A stretch of DNA of 64,000 nt from Grifola frondosa (lineage: Eukaryota; Basidiomycota; Agaricomycetes; Polyporales; Grifolaceae), in NCBI GenBank assembly GCA_001683735.1, contig LUGG01000001.1, forward strand, positions 806,001 through 870,000. Reading direction: 5' to 3'. Numbering within the stretch: position 1 is the stretch's first letter; each line of letters opens with the position of its first letter. The position numbers and the translations under genes are program-made. The notes below the pieces were generated by a model. It was not told the origin of the DNA. It saw only the letters and a list, made by a program, of their open reading frames with translations, and did no database searches. This document shows positions 1 through 14,970 of the stretch, in pieces.

Positions 1-3000
1 CAATCATGAGAATGATCTGCCAATAGGTAGAATGTGAAAAATAGCGAAATATTTTATAGAAGCACCACGCACCCTGAACGACATCTTCTGTACAGATTCT
101 TCCGAGAGTGTCTCTGCCTCAGTCTGAGCAGCTTGGCGATACCGATCATGAGCAAAGCTACACATGTCTCGCGCCCTTTGCACGAGCCATCCCTCGGCAA
201 TGGCAGTCTGCAGACCGCGCATCGATACACGACTCGTGCCCAGAGCGTTCTCCCGGATATACGTTACCGCCTTCGACACATTCCACATGTCCTCGGCCTC
301 CTCTTCGCTCCCGCTACTACCGCTCGAGTCTTCCCAGTCCATCATTAACGCCACTTCGGTGACCTTAAACCTGATGGATCAGAAACTCAGTGAGACATTC
401 GTGTAACCTTTGCTGAAACACCCTACGTCGGCCCGAAGAACGATGCCCATATGATATACTTCCGCGCATCCTCCGGTATCTCGCGCAAGTGTTGGATCAG
501 GTACCCTAGATCGGCCGGATTCGATCTGTCGTCTTGTCGAACAGACTTGACTCGATGGCGCGGATATCAAAACTGGACAACACAGATCAGACGATATACA
601 ATTTCAACGGCGCGGAACACATACTCCCAATAATTCTTGTCCCAATCGTACTTGATCTGTAGCGCATGCTTCAGACCATGAATCCGCGGGCAATTAAAAA
701 TCCACATACATGATGTTGACGCTGAAGACCGGTCAGGATACCCCTCGCAGAAAACGGATTGCCCTCTGATGCGCCATGTATGAGCCGCGACAGATTGGCG
801 ACATCCTCTTTTGATCGGTGTAATGTCCGTGCAACCAAGGATGAGATGGCAGTGTAATTAAGAGGTTCAAGAGTGAGCCACGTAGAAGATTTAGAGGAGA
901 AGGTGTTGGCGGATCTTCTCCACTATCTCTCTGACGTCATGATACTGTCAGAATGGTCTACGTAGTAGAACATGGAAAACTTACGGTTTGTCAGAGCGCA
1001 CAGTCGCAAAGATCAGCTACGTGCGCGTACGTATCAGTATGATGTTCGAACCAAAGTAGGATGTTACACCTACAATACGACTGCGCGAGTTCACAAGAGA
1101 ATTAATCAGATCTAAAGAACTGCATTCAACATGAGTGGAGACGAAAGGAAAATTTTTTGAATGAAACTCAACGACTCAGAGGCTTCATGAAGATCGTCCA
1201 GGAATAGCGCGAACAGACGAGTTTCCGCAAGAACCGAGAAGACATTCTCCACCAACGACTGAAAGCGCGCACGCAGCTCGTTCGTCTCCAGCAGCTCCTC
1301 GGGCGAGTCAATTGATATGTCGAACAGCGCAAGAATGTCTCGGAGCTCCGGCGCGCCTTCATAAAGTAGCTGGACGTTTTGAAGTTGAGGACCTAACCGC
1401 GTCTTCAGGTCAGTGACAAACCGGTGAAGGTCCGTGTGGAACACGATGAGCTGTCGGAGCACGTGTGACATGCAGGCCAACTGCAATGCGTGTATCAGCG
1501 GCAACTTCCACAAAGAATCAGAAGTTATTACCAGTGAAGCAAATGGCGCGGCTTCTCCATCCGAAAACTTGGCTTGGCCCCATAAACCGTGAGCTATTGA
1601 AAGCGTAAGCAGTCCGGTGACTTGATCTATATCAGACAAGATAGAACTCACATCTCCATCTGGCCTGATTGGCCAAGACCAAAGAGCTCTTCCCGGCTCT
1701 ATCGAACAGAAGTGAGACTCGAGTTCAAACTAAAGCAATTAACCACACATACCCAGGGGGCCCAGGATGACCACCGCGTGAGTTCGTGCCCGACCTTGGG
1801 ACGGGCCCAACGCGACTCTTCGCAGTCCGTCGCTCGCCGTAACCGGAGAACTTGTGCTCACCGCAGCCACAGAACTCAGATCGGATGCCTTTATTGACGA
1901 CAGCTTCGGACTCGATGTTTCGGGCGACATCCCCATCTGCCCTGAGACCTCGCTCTTCGATGACATCGATTCGCTTGGGTCATCACCAGTGCCCGTCCCC
2001 ACCGTAGCAGTAGTTGCGCTGCCAGATGACCCAACGATGATTGACCCTCTACTAGCACCAATGTGCCGCGAGTAGCTCGTCGAGGTATGTCGGATGATAT
2101 TGCGGATTGTCTCGAGTTCCTTATCCCGGCCAAAAAGTGGACTGGGTATTGTGAACTCTAGATATCTGTCTTCCATTGCGATGTCAAAGTACGGGATCAG
2201 CTCCATTGGCTCGTCAGAGACAAGGGCGACCGCTGTCAATAGTCGTCGTTGGCACTCGATTAAGTCTGCCTTGAGGCCGTGCGCGCTTTGATACCGCGCG
2301 TCGGGGGTCTTCGAGAGTAATTTCTCGATGATCATCGCTAGCACCTGCGGGACGTCCCGACGGACCTCATGCACAGGCATTGGTCTCTTCTGCACTATCG
2401 CATGCAGAAGTTCAAGTGGACCGCCCTCAAACGGCATCGTCCCCCGCCCCACTAGCAATGTCCAGAACATCACACCCAACGAGTACAGGTCTGTCCGATG
2501 GTCCTCCGTCAACGACTCCATGCTGCCCGTCTGTTCTGGCGCTAAATAACATAGCGCCTCCTTGACCCTGAACTTCTTCACCTCCTCGAACGCGTCCGCC
2601 TTCAGGACGAATTCTGAAGGAACGCCGAACTGCTCTAATGACACCGCGCGGTTTCCAAAATGGACTAGCCGCACGAGCCCGCTATGGTGATTTAGATGGA
2701 AGGCATTGGCGCGCACCTCTCGATGTATCAGCCCGGACCTGTGCATCATCTCTAGACAATGTGTCGCTTGAATGGCAAACTCGAGGAACGTCGCGAGGTC
2801 CATAATCTCGATAGCTTCCATCTCCTCCATGCTGTACGGTTCGTCAATTCCCATCATGTATATGTCACGATGTGTTGGCGACGGTTTGGCGCGCGAGATG
2901 TCGCCTAATAGCAGGTTGTTTACTTTGAGTGGGGGAAAGTAGCGGCCAAGTATATTGAGGCCGGGATGCACGAGGAGGAGGACAACGCAATCGCCGTTAC

Positions 3001-3355
3001 CGCGGGAAATGGTGAAAAAATCAATCATTCTAAGGGTCGTGCTGGAAGTTTCGGGGGAGGTAGACATCCGCTCGAGGCTGCAGGGGATTAGTGGTTAAAT
3101 GCTCTTCATATAAAGTAGTGTAGATACTCACATGTGTGCTTCCCGCTCGAGACACATGGATGCGTTAGAATGTGCAGGGGCTATCTTCGCCAACACACTC
3201 GTGCCATCCTGCAAACTGGTGCCCTCGGCGAGCAGCGTCATGCTGCCAGTATCCTCCCATGGCACCGCCTTCTCGAAGGTATAACCTGGAACCGAAAGTA
3301 TTCCCTCCTTGAAGTAGAGCGTCGGGAGACCAGGTTGTGTGTATTTTCGGCGCAT
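1..3355 (-). CDS. Group X-type hybrid histidine kinase, N-terminal part (runs off the window)
   Basis: The gene reads leftward and leaves the window. Start chosen at 3355 (MRRKYTQPGLP); an intron of about 60 bases before 3067 joins in frame (EREAH-ILERM). A kinase-like lobe follows, with HREVRANAF where kinases have HRD (so the catalytic Asp is lost), then LAPEQTGSMESL and TDLYSLGVMFW. Next is an ATPase module: P-loop GPLG/AGKSS split by an intron (about 1678-1760), Walker-B-like LFLDDLHEA (about 1180-1205) and FAHDRYRQAA (about 126-156). This order is known from fungal Chk1/Mak2-type sensors, in which GAF, HisKA, ATPase and receiver domains follow; those would lie beyond position 1. Several short introns resolve cleanly, but the frame slips by one base near 1758, 890-900 and 505-522. 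It is either a decaying copy or misassembled in short runs. Confidence 0.8.
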
Positions 3356-3856
3356 AATGGATGGCTGACGATGTGATGGCGGAGGCTGAGAATGCTATAG
3401 ACCTCGACAGAAACCGTAATGGTCCTGAGTAAGTTTTGCACTGCACCAGAGTTGGCAGCCGAGTGGCGGTTGGTCCGACGTCGATTAGTGTGAACGGGAT
3501 ATTGTCGACACGCCTTGATTGTCGCGGTAAGAAAAAGTGAATACGGGTAGTAGTAATCGTTCTAGGCTTATACTATCTCCACGGAGAATAAGTCACACCG
3601 ACGTCATGGCGCGGAACAGACAATCACTCCCGAGCTTTCGGTTCCAAAATTTAATATTCATCCATGTCCATCCGACAAATGTTTTCTGTCTTTAACTTTC
3701 ACATTTCTCATGGTGCAAAATTTACACTATACAGCCCTCGTTCAAGGCCAGACAAATATCCATTCGGGAGAAGAGATAGACAGTATGGGTACACATCACG
3801 CATTAGGCTACGCGAATAACAAAGAAGAGACATAAGAATGGAAGAGTCTTCGGGGA
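3356..3856. other. Intergenic: HHK upstream region and SUB2 3' region
   Basis: Both flanking genes read leftward, so this stretch holds the upstream region of the histidine kinase and the 3' end of the SUB2 transcript. I see no coding or structured signal in it. Confidence 0.6.
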
Positions 3857-5998
<2,142 letters not shown>

Positions 5999-7312
5999 GG
6001 TTCGGCGATTGGAGAGAGTAAAGTAGAAGCTAGTGAGAAAAGCAAGGAAAGAGACTGAGGAGAAAGCAGAGGTGGCGGTGAGAGAGAGAAAAAGGCGACG
6101 CGCAACCGCGCACGGCGCTAATTGAACTTCGGTTCCAACCGAACCAACCTTATTCTGCTTACGCACGGACCCAGACCTTTTCCTCGACACTGCGACAACC
6201 CATTGTTCACCCTTTACAGTCAGCGCATTCATGTTGTAAAATACAGAAAGGAGCTGTTGTTCAGTACATGAATTACAATTGCAAGGCGAGAGCAATATAT
6301 GGTCAGGAATTTATACACCATGAGATTATATGCGGACGAAATGGTCAACCATTTCATCTCTAGATCTGTGAACACAAAACACCAGAGCGAGCTGGCCAGC
6401 ATCATATGCTGTTGAGAACGGGGCACAGACTTATTGCTGTTTGAACAATACTTCCAAAGCCCTTTGACATGGTCGCCATAGCAGTTTCGCACTATCTCGA
6501 AGGGTGATGCTTCGCGAAGATAATTGGAGGTCCACCTTAGACACCGGTGGTCAGAAAGCTTTAAACGCGATAGCCAAACTTTCACTCGTTCTAGAAATAG
6601 GTCAACATACGTCAGAACATTGAAGGATCCACCTTTATCCGTCTGCAGGGTCTCATCTTGGGGGCTTCAATGGGTCATTGAATTAAGAATCAATCGTCCT
6701 CGAAGTGAGACGTTCAAATTCAAGTCACCTACAAACACGACGCTTCTTTCATCAGCGAGTCGTTCAAATCGCGATATCGAGACCCACCATGTATCCCCGC
6801 GCCCCTGCAGGCTACAACATTCAGCTTGCAATCAACAGCCAATTGGCAGAGCTAAGCACATGCGCATGCTGACCCCGTATGTCGGACGGGCCCGCTGCCT
6901 GCCTGCTATTCGGAATATCAGTGGGTATAACACAGAATGAAATGACTGTGCGCACGGTCTGAGCTTAGTCCGAAAACCATGCTCATTAATCGTCTCGCAC
7001 CATTAAGGATGTCCTCTGCCGTACATGCATGCAGGACGCAGCTCTGTAATGATCAACATCGACGCCTCCTCGGTAGTTTTTGGTGCGCGAAGTGCGCATT
7101 CCATGTGTTGTTCAAGAGACTGGGACAGGTGTTATACAAATCAGTCTAACATATTACGAATTGAGGAATGCCGTGTGATGGCCATTCCGAACCGCCATCC
7201 CGAAATCGGCTTTTACTTATAGCATGCGCTCGAAAGTTTCACGCCCATGAAAACAGCGTACCAAAGGGCAACATTGGGCTGAGGGACGGTCCACGATACA
7301 AGAAGTTCAACC
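5999..7312. other. Divergent intergenic region SUB2 / carrier
   Basis: 1.3 kb between divergent genes, so it should contain both promoters. A 16-base perfect dyad (TTCGGTT-CC-AACCGAA, 6128-6143) lies about 130 bases upstream of the SUB2 start. Reading frames here look like chance ones; I recognise no gene. Confidence 0.6.
6128..6143. promoter_or_regulatory. Perfect dyad in SUB2 upstream region
   Basis: Seven-base arms TTCGGTT/AACCGAA around CC, 130 bases upstream of the SUB2 ATG. It could be a transcription-factor site; the sequence alone does not show which factor. Confidence 0.35.
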
Positions 7313-8826
7313 ATGGCCAAGCAGCAGACCTATCCTTTCTGGTGAGTCACATGCCTAGACTATTGTGGTGCTGCAGCTGATCTAGCTGGTCACCATGCAG
7401 GCTCGGAGGTTAGTGCTGTATTGGCCGTGCGATTGGCTTTATATAATCATGCTAACTGTTTTATGTATCATGTATTGCAGGAGTTGGGGCATCTAGTGCG
7501 CGAGTTCGTTTCTTTTCATTGTCCAGTATGCAAGCTGATCCTCGGCTTCAGTGGCAGCATGCTGCACCCATCCTCTAGACCTTACAAAAGTGTGAGTCCG
7601 ACTGTTTGAAATGACGTCAATCCGCTTTCTGACCCATCTCAGTCGATTGCAGACGGTCGCTGGCACCAGCCGGCCGTCAATCTTCTCCATTATTCGTACT
7701 AGCATCTCGGAGTCTGGCTTCAGAAGCCTCTATACTGGGCTGTCCGCCTCTCTCTTGCGTCAAATGACGTATAGCCTGGTCCGACTGGGAAGCTATGATC
7801 AGATTAAGACTATCTTGTCGAAGAATGGACCTCCACCAACAGCTGAGTTATTGGCGGCTGCCATGGTTGCCGGCGGGCTTGGTGGCGTGGCGGGGAACCC
7901 TGCTGGTGAGTTATCTCTTAGTATGTTGTGAGCGTCGAGTCAACGGGGGGCACCATGCACAGACATTCTGTTCATCAGGATGACCAGCGATTTTGTACGA
8001 CCGCCTGAACAGCGATACCATTATTCTAATGCGTTGAGCGGTCTGGTTAGACTGATAAGGGAAGAAGGTCCGAGGGGATTGTTCAGAGGTATTGGAACAA
8101 ACTTGGTGAGTCGTTAATTGACAACTCCTTGCCGCCAATCTCACAAAGTCGAAAACGGACACCAGACGCGAGCGGTGTTGATGAATGTGCGTACATGATT
8201 TCTGGCCAAATTGTTTTCAAACTGACGAAACCTCACCAGGGCTCGCAAGTGGGATCGTAAGCAATAGTGTCGGCTTTGTAGAGGTTGCTACTGATTTTGC
8301 GTAGCTATGATTACTTCAAGACGACGTTGCTGCGGCACCCTCTTCCAATCATTGACTATCAGCTGCGTGATAATCTCTTGCTGCATACCGTCGCAAGTCT
8401 CTTAGCGGGGACCGTCGCAACCAGTGCGTCTTATTCCGTTTCCAAATTCCAATCATGCAACAAGTGTTGACCTATCGTGTTGCCACAGCGGTCTGCGCTC
8501 CTGCTGATGTCCTGAGGTCACGTTTGATGTCGGCGGTCAGTGTATCTCAGACGCCTTCACATTCTCAGTAGAGCTCACATCGTTGTTCGTACAGTCTGCT
8601 AGGCACCATCCTATTGATGTGCTCAAGAAGTCCTTGCGAGAGGAAGGCCCTCGTTTCCTCTTCAAAGGGTGGACTCCGGCTTTCATTCGTCTGGGACCGA
8701 ACACTGTCCTCATGTTCGTCTTCTATGAGGTATGTCTGCCATTACCCGTTACCCTTCACTGCCTGATAAAGCTCGTAATGTTTCTAGCAACTGAAAAAGG
8801 GTTGGAAAACTGCGTTCCCCGCATAA
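7313..8826 (+). CDS. Mitochondrial carrier (SLC25), dicarboxylate-carrier type
   Basis: Inner mitochondrial membrane exchanger of the SLC25 family. The start MAKQQTYPFW followed by a short exon gives the LGG that opens the first repeat. Repeat 1 carries the signature THPLDLTKVR (about 7560-7640, across an intron); repeat 2 has GVAGNPADIL followed by RMTSDFVRPPEQRYHYSN; repeat 3 has VCAPADVLRSRLMS. The C-terminus FVFYEQLKKGWKTAFPA ends at 8826. At least eight introns, all 50-70 bases, keep frame; one exon near 7401-7408 is only 8 bases. The repeat 2 and repeat 3 residues best match fungal dicarboxylate/oxaloacetate-type carriers (DIC1 group), but the substrate is inferred. No break seen. Confidence 0.9.
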
Positions 8827-10423
8827 ACGCGGATCCCATGCACCGCGCGCCCACTTGGATAGAACTTATTTTTATCGTGAGTTCGGACGGATTATCCTTA
8901 GACTAGAGCATACCTAGAGGCAGGTGGTGCTAGACATATTCTACTAATGCATGTCTACATGTCAGAGGATGCAAACTTGTAATAGCTGGCTTCTTATCTA
9001 TGTTTTGTGGATGCTTGCTTTGAAAGCGATATGGGACGGTATCCTGTTCGGACCTATACCGTCACAATGGTTCCAGTCCGTGTCCTTATCCGCATGTATA
9101 AGGTGGTGTCCTCTCGACGAGATTCGCACCATGTGATCGTGTCTAGCAGAATGGGCGGCAAGCTTGATGATGTTGTACTGTGCTCTCTCATCGTACGTAT
9201 GTTGTCTTGAGGGTGCTCATTTGATCTCGTCTGTTGCTGTAGGCCGTTGAATACGGCCAAGCTTTGACGTTAGCTGATCTGGAGCTAGGCTCTCTGAACG
9301 AGCCTTCGATATTAGGAAGAAGTTGTTCCAATCTGGAGTAGGTTATAGATGTTTATCTGTATGTGTTCCTTCTATGTTCGAACCCGCGCTTCCTGATGTT
9401 CGATTGAGAATGGTCCATGTGGTTGCAATTATGAAACAGACCTTGCAGAAGTGCTATTATCAGACCGAGTGATTCCAAGCTTGGCCGTCGCCGCCGGAAG
9501 TTGACGTGCTAGCGTCTGGAGGCGCAGCTACCATGCTTCCATAAACCGAGTAAACGCGCAGAGATGACGAAAGAACTTGCCAGGAATTGGAGGTGACCTT
9601 GACGCATATCGCTTCCACAGGTTAGTCCTGGATGTCTCCAGCTCGACTGCTTTGTGCCTAATCTTCTTTAAATATATGCACTGGCTCTCGTTGCCATGCC
9701 ACAGGAAGAGCGCTTTACTTGAAACCACCGGATAGTTGCCATCTCCTTTACTTCTCCGGATCTAGCGTCATACCAAGCGGCTATATGCTGACACTCTTAC
9801 CAACTTGATATTCGGTATACTACTTGTCCAGTACAGTCCCTGGAAGGAGTGCAAATCCAAGAGTGTCCTCGACATATTGACAAAGTATAGCGCAGCGGGT
9901 GACTTAGTACCATTCAGGATCACAGAATGAAGTGTGCCCTGATTCTGTTCGCATCAACTCCTTTCTGATTCTGCTCTCGTTAGATGGTTATATATCATAT
10001 GGAAGCCTGGTCCGAGCTCAGACGAAGCCCGCATTTCGAAAGCTGGCGCTGGCGCTGGCTCTCCGAGGCTCAGAAACGAATTTGTAGAAGTCTGAAGATC
10101 AGGAAAATGCGATTCAACCATTCGCTTTGCCATGTTTCGGTCGCTCTGCATGTGAATGTATGCTTGTTTCCTCTCAACCAACACTTAACATCTTTCCATG
10201 ATAGAACCCAATGATATAAGAACCAGTGGAAGATTTAAGTCGGCCAACGATTGATATCGACAACAACACGTTGATACCAGCCACCCTCCTTCAGCTTATA
10301 GTCGCAATATTCTTCTCCAATCGCTCGCCGTCTCGTGCAACCCCTACCGCGCGGGAATTGATCCCTGCATCGCAATTCTCTCCTTTCGGTGTCAACCTGC
10401 GGCAGGGCTCTCCCTTAATCCTC
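8827..10423. other. Intergenic, no recognised gene
   Basis: 1.6 kb with only short reading frames on either strand, none with a family resemblance I can name. It holds the 3' side of the carrier and the upstream region of the membrane protein. Confidence 0.5.
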
Positions 10424-11985
10424 ATGCGCCTGAACCTCCCTTTTCCTGTCCTTTCTTGTGTTTATTTGTTGTGTTTTATCCAGGCTCTCGCCGCACAAGA
10501 TGCCTTAACCAATATCACCATCGACGATATGTATGGCGATCCTGAAACAGGAGCTCAATTTGTCTACACACCATCCGATTTTTGGAATGTCGGGCAAAAC
10601 TGCAACAGCTGTGCTGCGCAACCAAGCCCATCCCAAGCTTATCAGGGTACATGGCATGATGGGAGCCCATATACACCGTCGAGCGATGGCGAGCAGTCTG
10701 GACTTCTTAGCGCAGAGATCTCGTTCTTTGGCGAGTTATATTTATCTCTATCAATCACTCTATCCGTGGTTCTCATGAATTCGAAATATTTCTAGGGTCC
10801 GCCATCTATGTTTTCTGTATTCTGGCGCAGACGATTACTCCCTTGAATGGGAGCTCAGACATGTCATTCTACATCGATGACGAGCTCGTAGGCACCTATG
10901 TGCATGCCCCAACGGCCCAGCCACTTTCCTATGACTACAATGTCCCTGTCTACGTCAATGAGTCGTTGCCTTCCGCTCCGCATAAATTCTCACTTGTCGG
11001 TGGACGGACGGGGAGCACGTCCTTGATCCTCTTTGATTACATAGTGTACTCGTAAGTATGTTCATGCTCATTTAGAAGTCCTTATGTTGATATTCCATGC
11101 AGTCGAGCTATAGAATCAGTCAAGAGCAGTCGAGTTATAGAACCAGTCAATACTTCGTCTTCACCAAGCGCGTCCTCAGATCCGCCCAGTGTCAGCTCAT
11201 CCTCAACTATGTCCAAACCTCTGAGTCTTCTTGCAAGTGATTCCCGGACCACATCCTCTACCGTCCAGCAATCACTCACATCCAGTCTTCTCGCAAGTGA
11301 TTCTCGGACCACATTCTCTACCTCCCAGCGATCACTCACAACCTCTGAGACCACATTCTCTATTGTCCAGCCAACACATACCACCAGTGCTCTTGCATCT
11401 TCTTCAACCTCAGCGCCTATTGCCCAGCCAACAAACACAGCTAGTCACTCCAGTGCGCCTATTGTCACGCCCACACATACAACTAGTCGTCCCAGTGCGA
11501 AAATCCGCACCACAATCGTTTCTGTTGCCACTGTTGGAGGCATCCTGTTACTTCTTACCATAGTAGCGGTATTTCTATGGGCTCGACAACGATACCATAG
11601 GATTCGTACCGGTGAGCTTTTGCACATTGGCGGAGCAGTCGAGAAGGCGCAGCCAAGTGTGGAGGTTCTCTCCGTTGGCAAGACTTCAGCACCTCATCCA
11701 TCGGCTATGGCAGATTCGATCACTCCCAGGACGTCGATATTTTCTCCACCTCTTTCACGATCGAATTCAGGAACGTCCTTGTCATGTGTTGCGACTGTTG
11801 GAGCCGACCTTCCGAACAACGGTGTCGATGGTGTTTATCCTTGCGATCATCCGGTAGCATCCGCTCCGGCAGCAGGAGCGACGATGAGGAACGTGGGCGT
11901 GGTTTCGTGGATGAATACGAGCAGCTTGACTTTGGCGGATAGTGCAGAGAGCGTGCCACCACCTTATACGGAAAGGATGACGTAG
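10424..11985 (+). CDS. Secreted-domain single-pass membrane protein with Ser/Thr-rich stalk
   Basis: Start chosen at 10424 because it gives a clean signal peptide (hydrophobic LPFPVLSCVYLLCFIQALAA). An ectodomain of about 180 residues follows (ITIDDMYGD, a CNSC pair, YQGTWHDGS, FGSAIYVFCI), resembling a beta-sandwich ectodomain common in mushroom membrane proteins. Then a Ser/Thr-rich stalk with two near-identical SLLASDSRTT units (about 11215-11315), a TM helix (VATVGGILLLLTIVAVFLW, about 11525-11580), a basic stop-transfer and a cytoplasmic tail ending PPPYTERMT, where PPPY could bind a WW-domain ubiquitin ligase. Two introns: 10731-10795, which needs a GC donor (gcgagt), and 11052-11102. 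Function unknown. Confidence 0.75.
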
Positions 11986-13012
11986 GAAACATGGACGGAA
12001 TAAAAAATTCGGATATCTATTCTTGACGTGCAAAACACGTCCTATATTGATATTGACCTAAGGCAATGCCCGCATCACCACCTCCGCTGCCTTCGCCCAC
12101 AACAGTACTTACTACTCTGAAAACACGATCACGTGAACCGATCATGATCACAGTGGCGCATTGGCGACTTGATTGGCAACGAGTCCTCAGTCGTGTGGTA
12201 GCAGGTACCGGCGCACGCCCGCTTCAATAGCGCAGGCTCAACCAAGAAAGTACTGAGTCAGTGCTGACCGGTGACCGGTGACCGCTCAGAGTCTGGTCAG
12301 CATCGTCACGGGAGGATTGGTGGCTTTTAAACTTCAAGACAACGAGTCGCCGGGCCTATAGCGTCACCTTCTTCCATGCCACACGTCGAGTGAGTGCCTG
12401 AGCTCATGCCAAATCATTCGACGAGCTCACATGCGCTACAGCAAAGTTGCGTACAGGTCTGATAGTGATACTGAGGCTTGAGCTCATTCAGCATCACATG
12501 ATAGTGAAGTTGGATCATCTGCTGAACGCCGGCCACATTTGGACTACACGGTTCAGCAAACGCCCGAGAACCGTCGTGCCGATATGGCCGACCAAACATG
12601 CCTTCGGCCGTCCCAGGTGCGCCAACATTGGCCCTTTACGCATTTGTCGGGGCGCATGAGGAAGGGTAAAGATGGCAACAAATGCGGCTTGCTCCATTCG
12701 TCATCGGAGCTCCCTGCTTGCTTTCACGAACGCTCCTCGGTCTGACGATGCAAAGCGAAGCCATGCGTGACCATTCAAGTGGCTTTGGTCAGCTGGTTAC
12801 ACATAGATTATGTACGGCGGCGGCGGCTACCGTTATTCGGATATGGAGATCCGTTCAACTTTCATAATGCCTTCTCCGGACAGGCTCTCTGTCAGGCAGT
12901 CACCTGTCGTTCAATATTGGATATAAAAGTTAAGGCGTATGGAGCTACTAGTACAATTCCCCACTCGTCTCGTCTATCTCTCTGAAGCCTTCGAAGTGCC
13001 CTTTATTCTGCA
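11986..13012. other. Intergenic, upstream of small gene
   Basis: No gene recognised. Holds a short direct repeat of GACCGGT-type units (about 12265-12288) and, at its right end, the TATA element of the next gene. Confidence 0.5.
12919..12929 (+). promoter_or_regulatory. TATA box of the small gene at 13013
   Basis: GATATAAAAG about 90 bases upstream of the ATG, followed by a CT-rich stretch (ctcgtctcgtctatctctct) of the kind seen around fungal transcription starts. Confidence 0.55.
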
Positions 13013-13438
13013 ATGGCACCACTTTCACTCTCGAGAATCTTCAGTGGAAGCTCTCGTGTGCGTAACAATTGGCTACTTTACCGAACGCTTAGATTCTGAC
13101 TCTGCAGATGCAGCGTTCTGAGACCGGGCGCCGCCGTTCAGTGGACTCCATCGACTCGTCGAACAGCTTCGTGATCGCGTTGGTGAGTGGAAATGATACA
13201 CCGGTTTGCTGGACAGTGATCTAACGTTGATAAATCTTTAGCCCTCCATGCATCCGACGTTGCATGCCTTTGAGTCCCGTTCGACTGCCGCTGAATCCGG
13301 TTTCGTGAGTCGAATTTTTTCTCAGTCCTTATTGCAGTTTTTCATACCAATTTGAAATAGAGCGCAGAGATGTTGGACGATGATAATTTTGCATGGGGTC
13401 GGCCAAAGTCCTCTAAGAAGCCAAAGTCAAGGAGATGA
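13013..13438 (+). CDS. Small four-exon protein of unknown function (about 86 residues)
   Basis: Too short and split for simple ORF calling, but well supported: a TATA box upstream, an ATG at 13013, and three introns of about 50-60 bases that are all phase 0 with GT-AG ends. The joined product starts MAPLSLSRIFSGSSR, continues MQRSETGRRRSVDSIDSSN (basic, Ser-rich), FVIALPSMHP, and ends SAEMLDDDNFAWGRP followed by a Lys/Arg/Ser tail. No signal peptide or TM segment. The C-terminal EML--DN-AWGRP motif recurs in a degenerate relative 1.5 kb downstream, so it belongs to a local family. I do not recognise the family. Confidence 0.6.
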
Positions 13439-14400
13439 AGTTTTACTTTTCGGAAAGGACATCAGCGTGAATTATACCCTGTATTATTGGGACATGTAGC
13501 ATAGTGTTGTATAATGAGAAGTCAGACAGGTTGCAATCAGCGAGGTATGAACGTACGCGATGCACGAAAACACTACACAATTAAGGTATGCTCGAGGATA
13601 GCGCGATCCGCCAGCCTAGAACGTAGGTCTTAATATCGCATGCGAAATGTGTGGCATCAGAAACATACCTGAGTGACACATTTCTAAAATCTGGTGAGTT
13701 ATGATTGAGCTACATAACATCAACGATCTCGTACATCCAGGCTTCATTGGAAAGTTCGCCACTTTCTCAAATTTGCGAACTTAATTTAGCCAGCGAACGG
13801 CCGCATCGATGAGACCTATTCACATCAATAGAGAAAAAAAAGTACGTTTGGTTCATGACCTCATTTCCGAACTATATTCAAGTTGTCGGATTCTGGTTTT
13901 TGTGCGATACTTGAATAAAGGGATTTAGTTGCAACGAAGATGTCTACTGTCAAAAATAGCGACATCTACTCAAGAAAGACGACGCAGGTGGAGGTAATGT
14001 GTAGCTGATAGAACAACAGGGGAACGGCAACTCGCACCGAGCGGACTTGGTGTGAGGAGTACCGGACCCACTGCCACGGTGACGAGATGTCCTCCAGCTG
14101 TATTGCCTTCCGCAGTGGTTGAAATGAGGATATCCATACGTTTGAACTCCACGAATGGGCTCGTCAGGATCCGGCGGGATGGGGCTGTGGGAGTTGGCTA
14201 TTTATACCGACCCAAGAGCAAGTCCTCGTACGATGATCCGTTTAAGCAGTCGGCATGATGCGCAGCAGCATTCATAGAATGTGGCAGCGGGTGGACTTGA
14301 CAAGGCCTGTGAACACGATGAGCATGGTGGCGTTCTCGTGCTATAGTACTTGCGCACGTTCAAGAACACGCGCAGATGCGATGCCGCGCAGTCAACTTGG
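13439..14400. other. Intergenic between the small gene and its relative
   Basis: No firm gene. On the minus strand a TATA-like TATAAATA near 14195-14205 sits upstream of a 56-codon frame starting MDILISTTAEGN (ends near 13970). That frame is only a possible peptide. Confidence 0.35.
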
Positions 14401-14409
14401 CGTTCTTAG

Positions 14410-14970
14410 GAGCAAAAAATTTATAAGGGCGAGCGAGGCTGTCTGCGGCAGACAACTCACCTCACTCTGTGATTTCTGTTCCGAAATACCACCTTAACAC
14501 ATCCGGAACTCCTCGATTATGATCCAAGTATCCACCCACGATAACGACTACGAAGAACTGGTTAGTCTGCGACATCTTCTCAGACTTCATGTTGTCGTAC
14601 TGAGGCTACAAAAAGTCGTACCATCCAGAAGAAAGCTATTCTGGCACTGCGCGAGTCAGCGCATCGGCACTATATCGGCTCGCCCAATATCTACTTCACT
14701 GTATAGGTCTGCGAAACGTGAGCATTGCGAAACTACCATGTCCGAATAATTGATTAACGCACGCATTTGCGCTTAGTCCTTCCATCTACCAGAGAAATGC
14801 TGGAATTCGAGTGTAGAGACGATAACGGAGAAAACACCCCGTAGAGTGAGTGGGTCACCATGCGCGAAGGGTGACACACGGAAACCTAAGCCCGTCATTA
14901 ACAGATAGAAGCCGAGATGTTGGAATACGACAATATGGCGTGGGGTAGACCATCCTCAAGGCGGCGTTAG
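14410..14970 (+). pseudogene. Degenerate relative of the 13013 small gene
   Basis: A TATA-like TTTATAAGG lies near 14410-14420. The last exon (after an acceptor near 14910) encodes AEMLEYDNMAWGRPSSRRR and a stop, matching AEMLDDDNFAWGRP of the upstream gene. The preceding exon begins after an acceptor near 14787 with PSIYQRN, comparable to PSMHPTL, and before it GSPNIYFTV resembles SSNSFVIAL. I could not join these exons into one frame, so the copy looks damaged or diverged. Confidence 0.45.

Noticed and set aside
9365..9395. tRNA B-box-like GTTCGAACC
   Set aside because: No A box at the right distance and no cloverleaf could be drawn.
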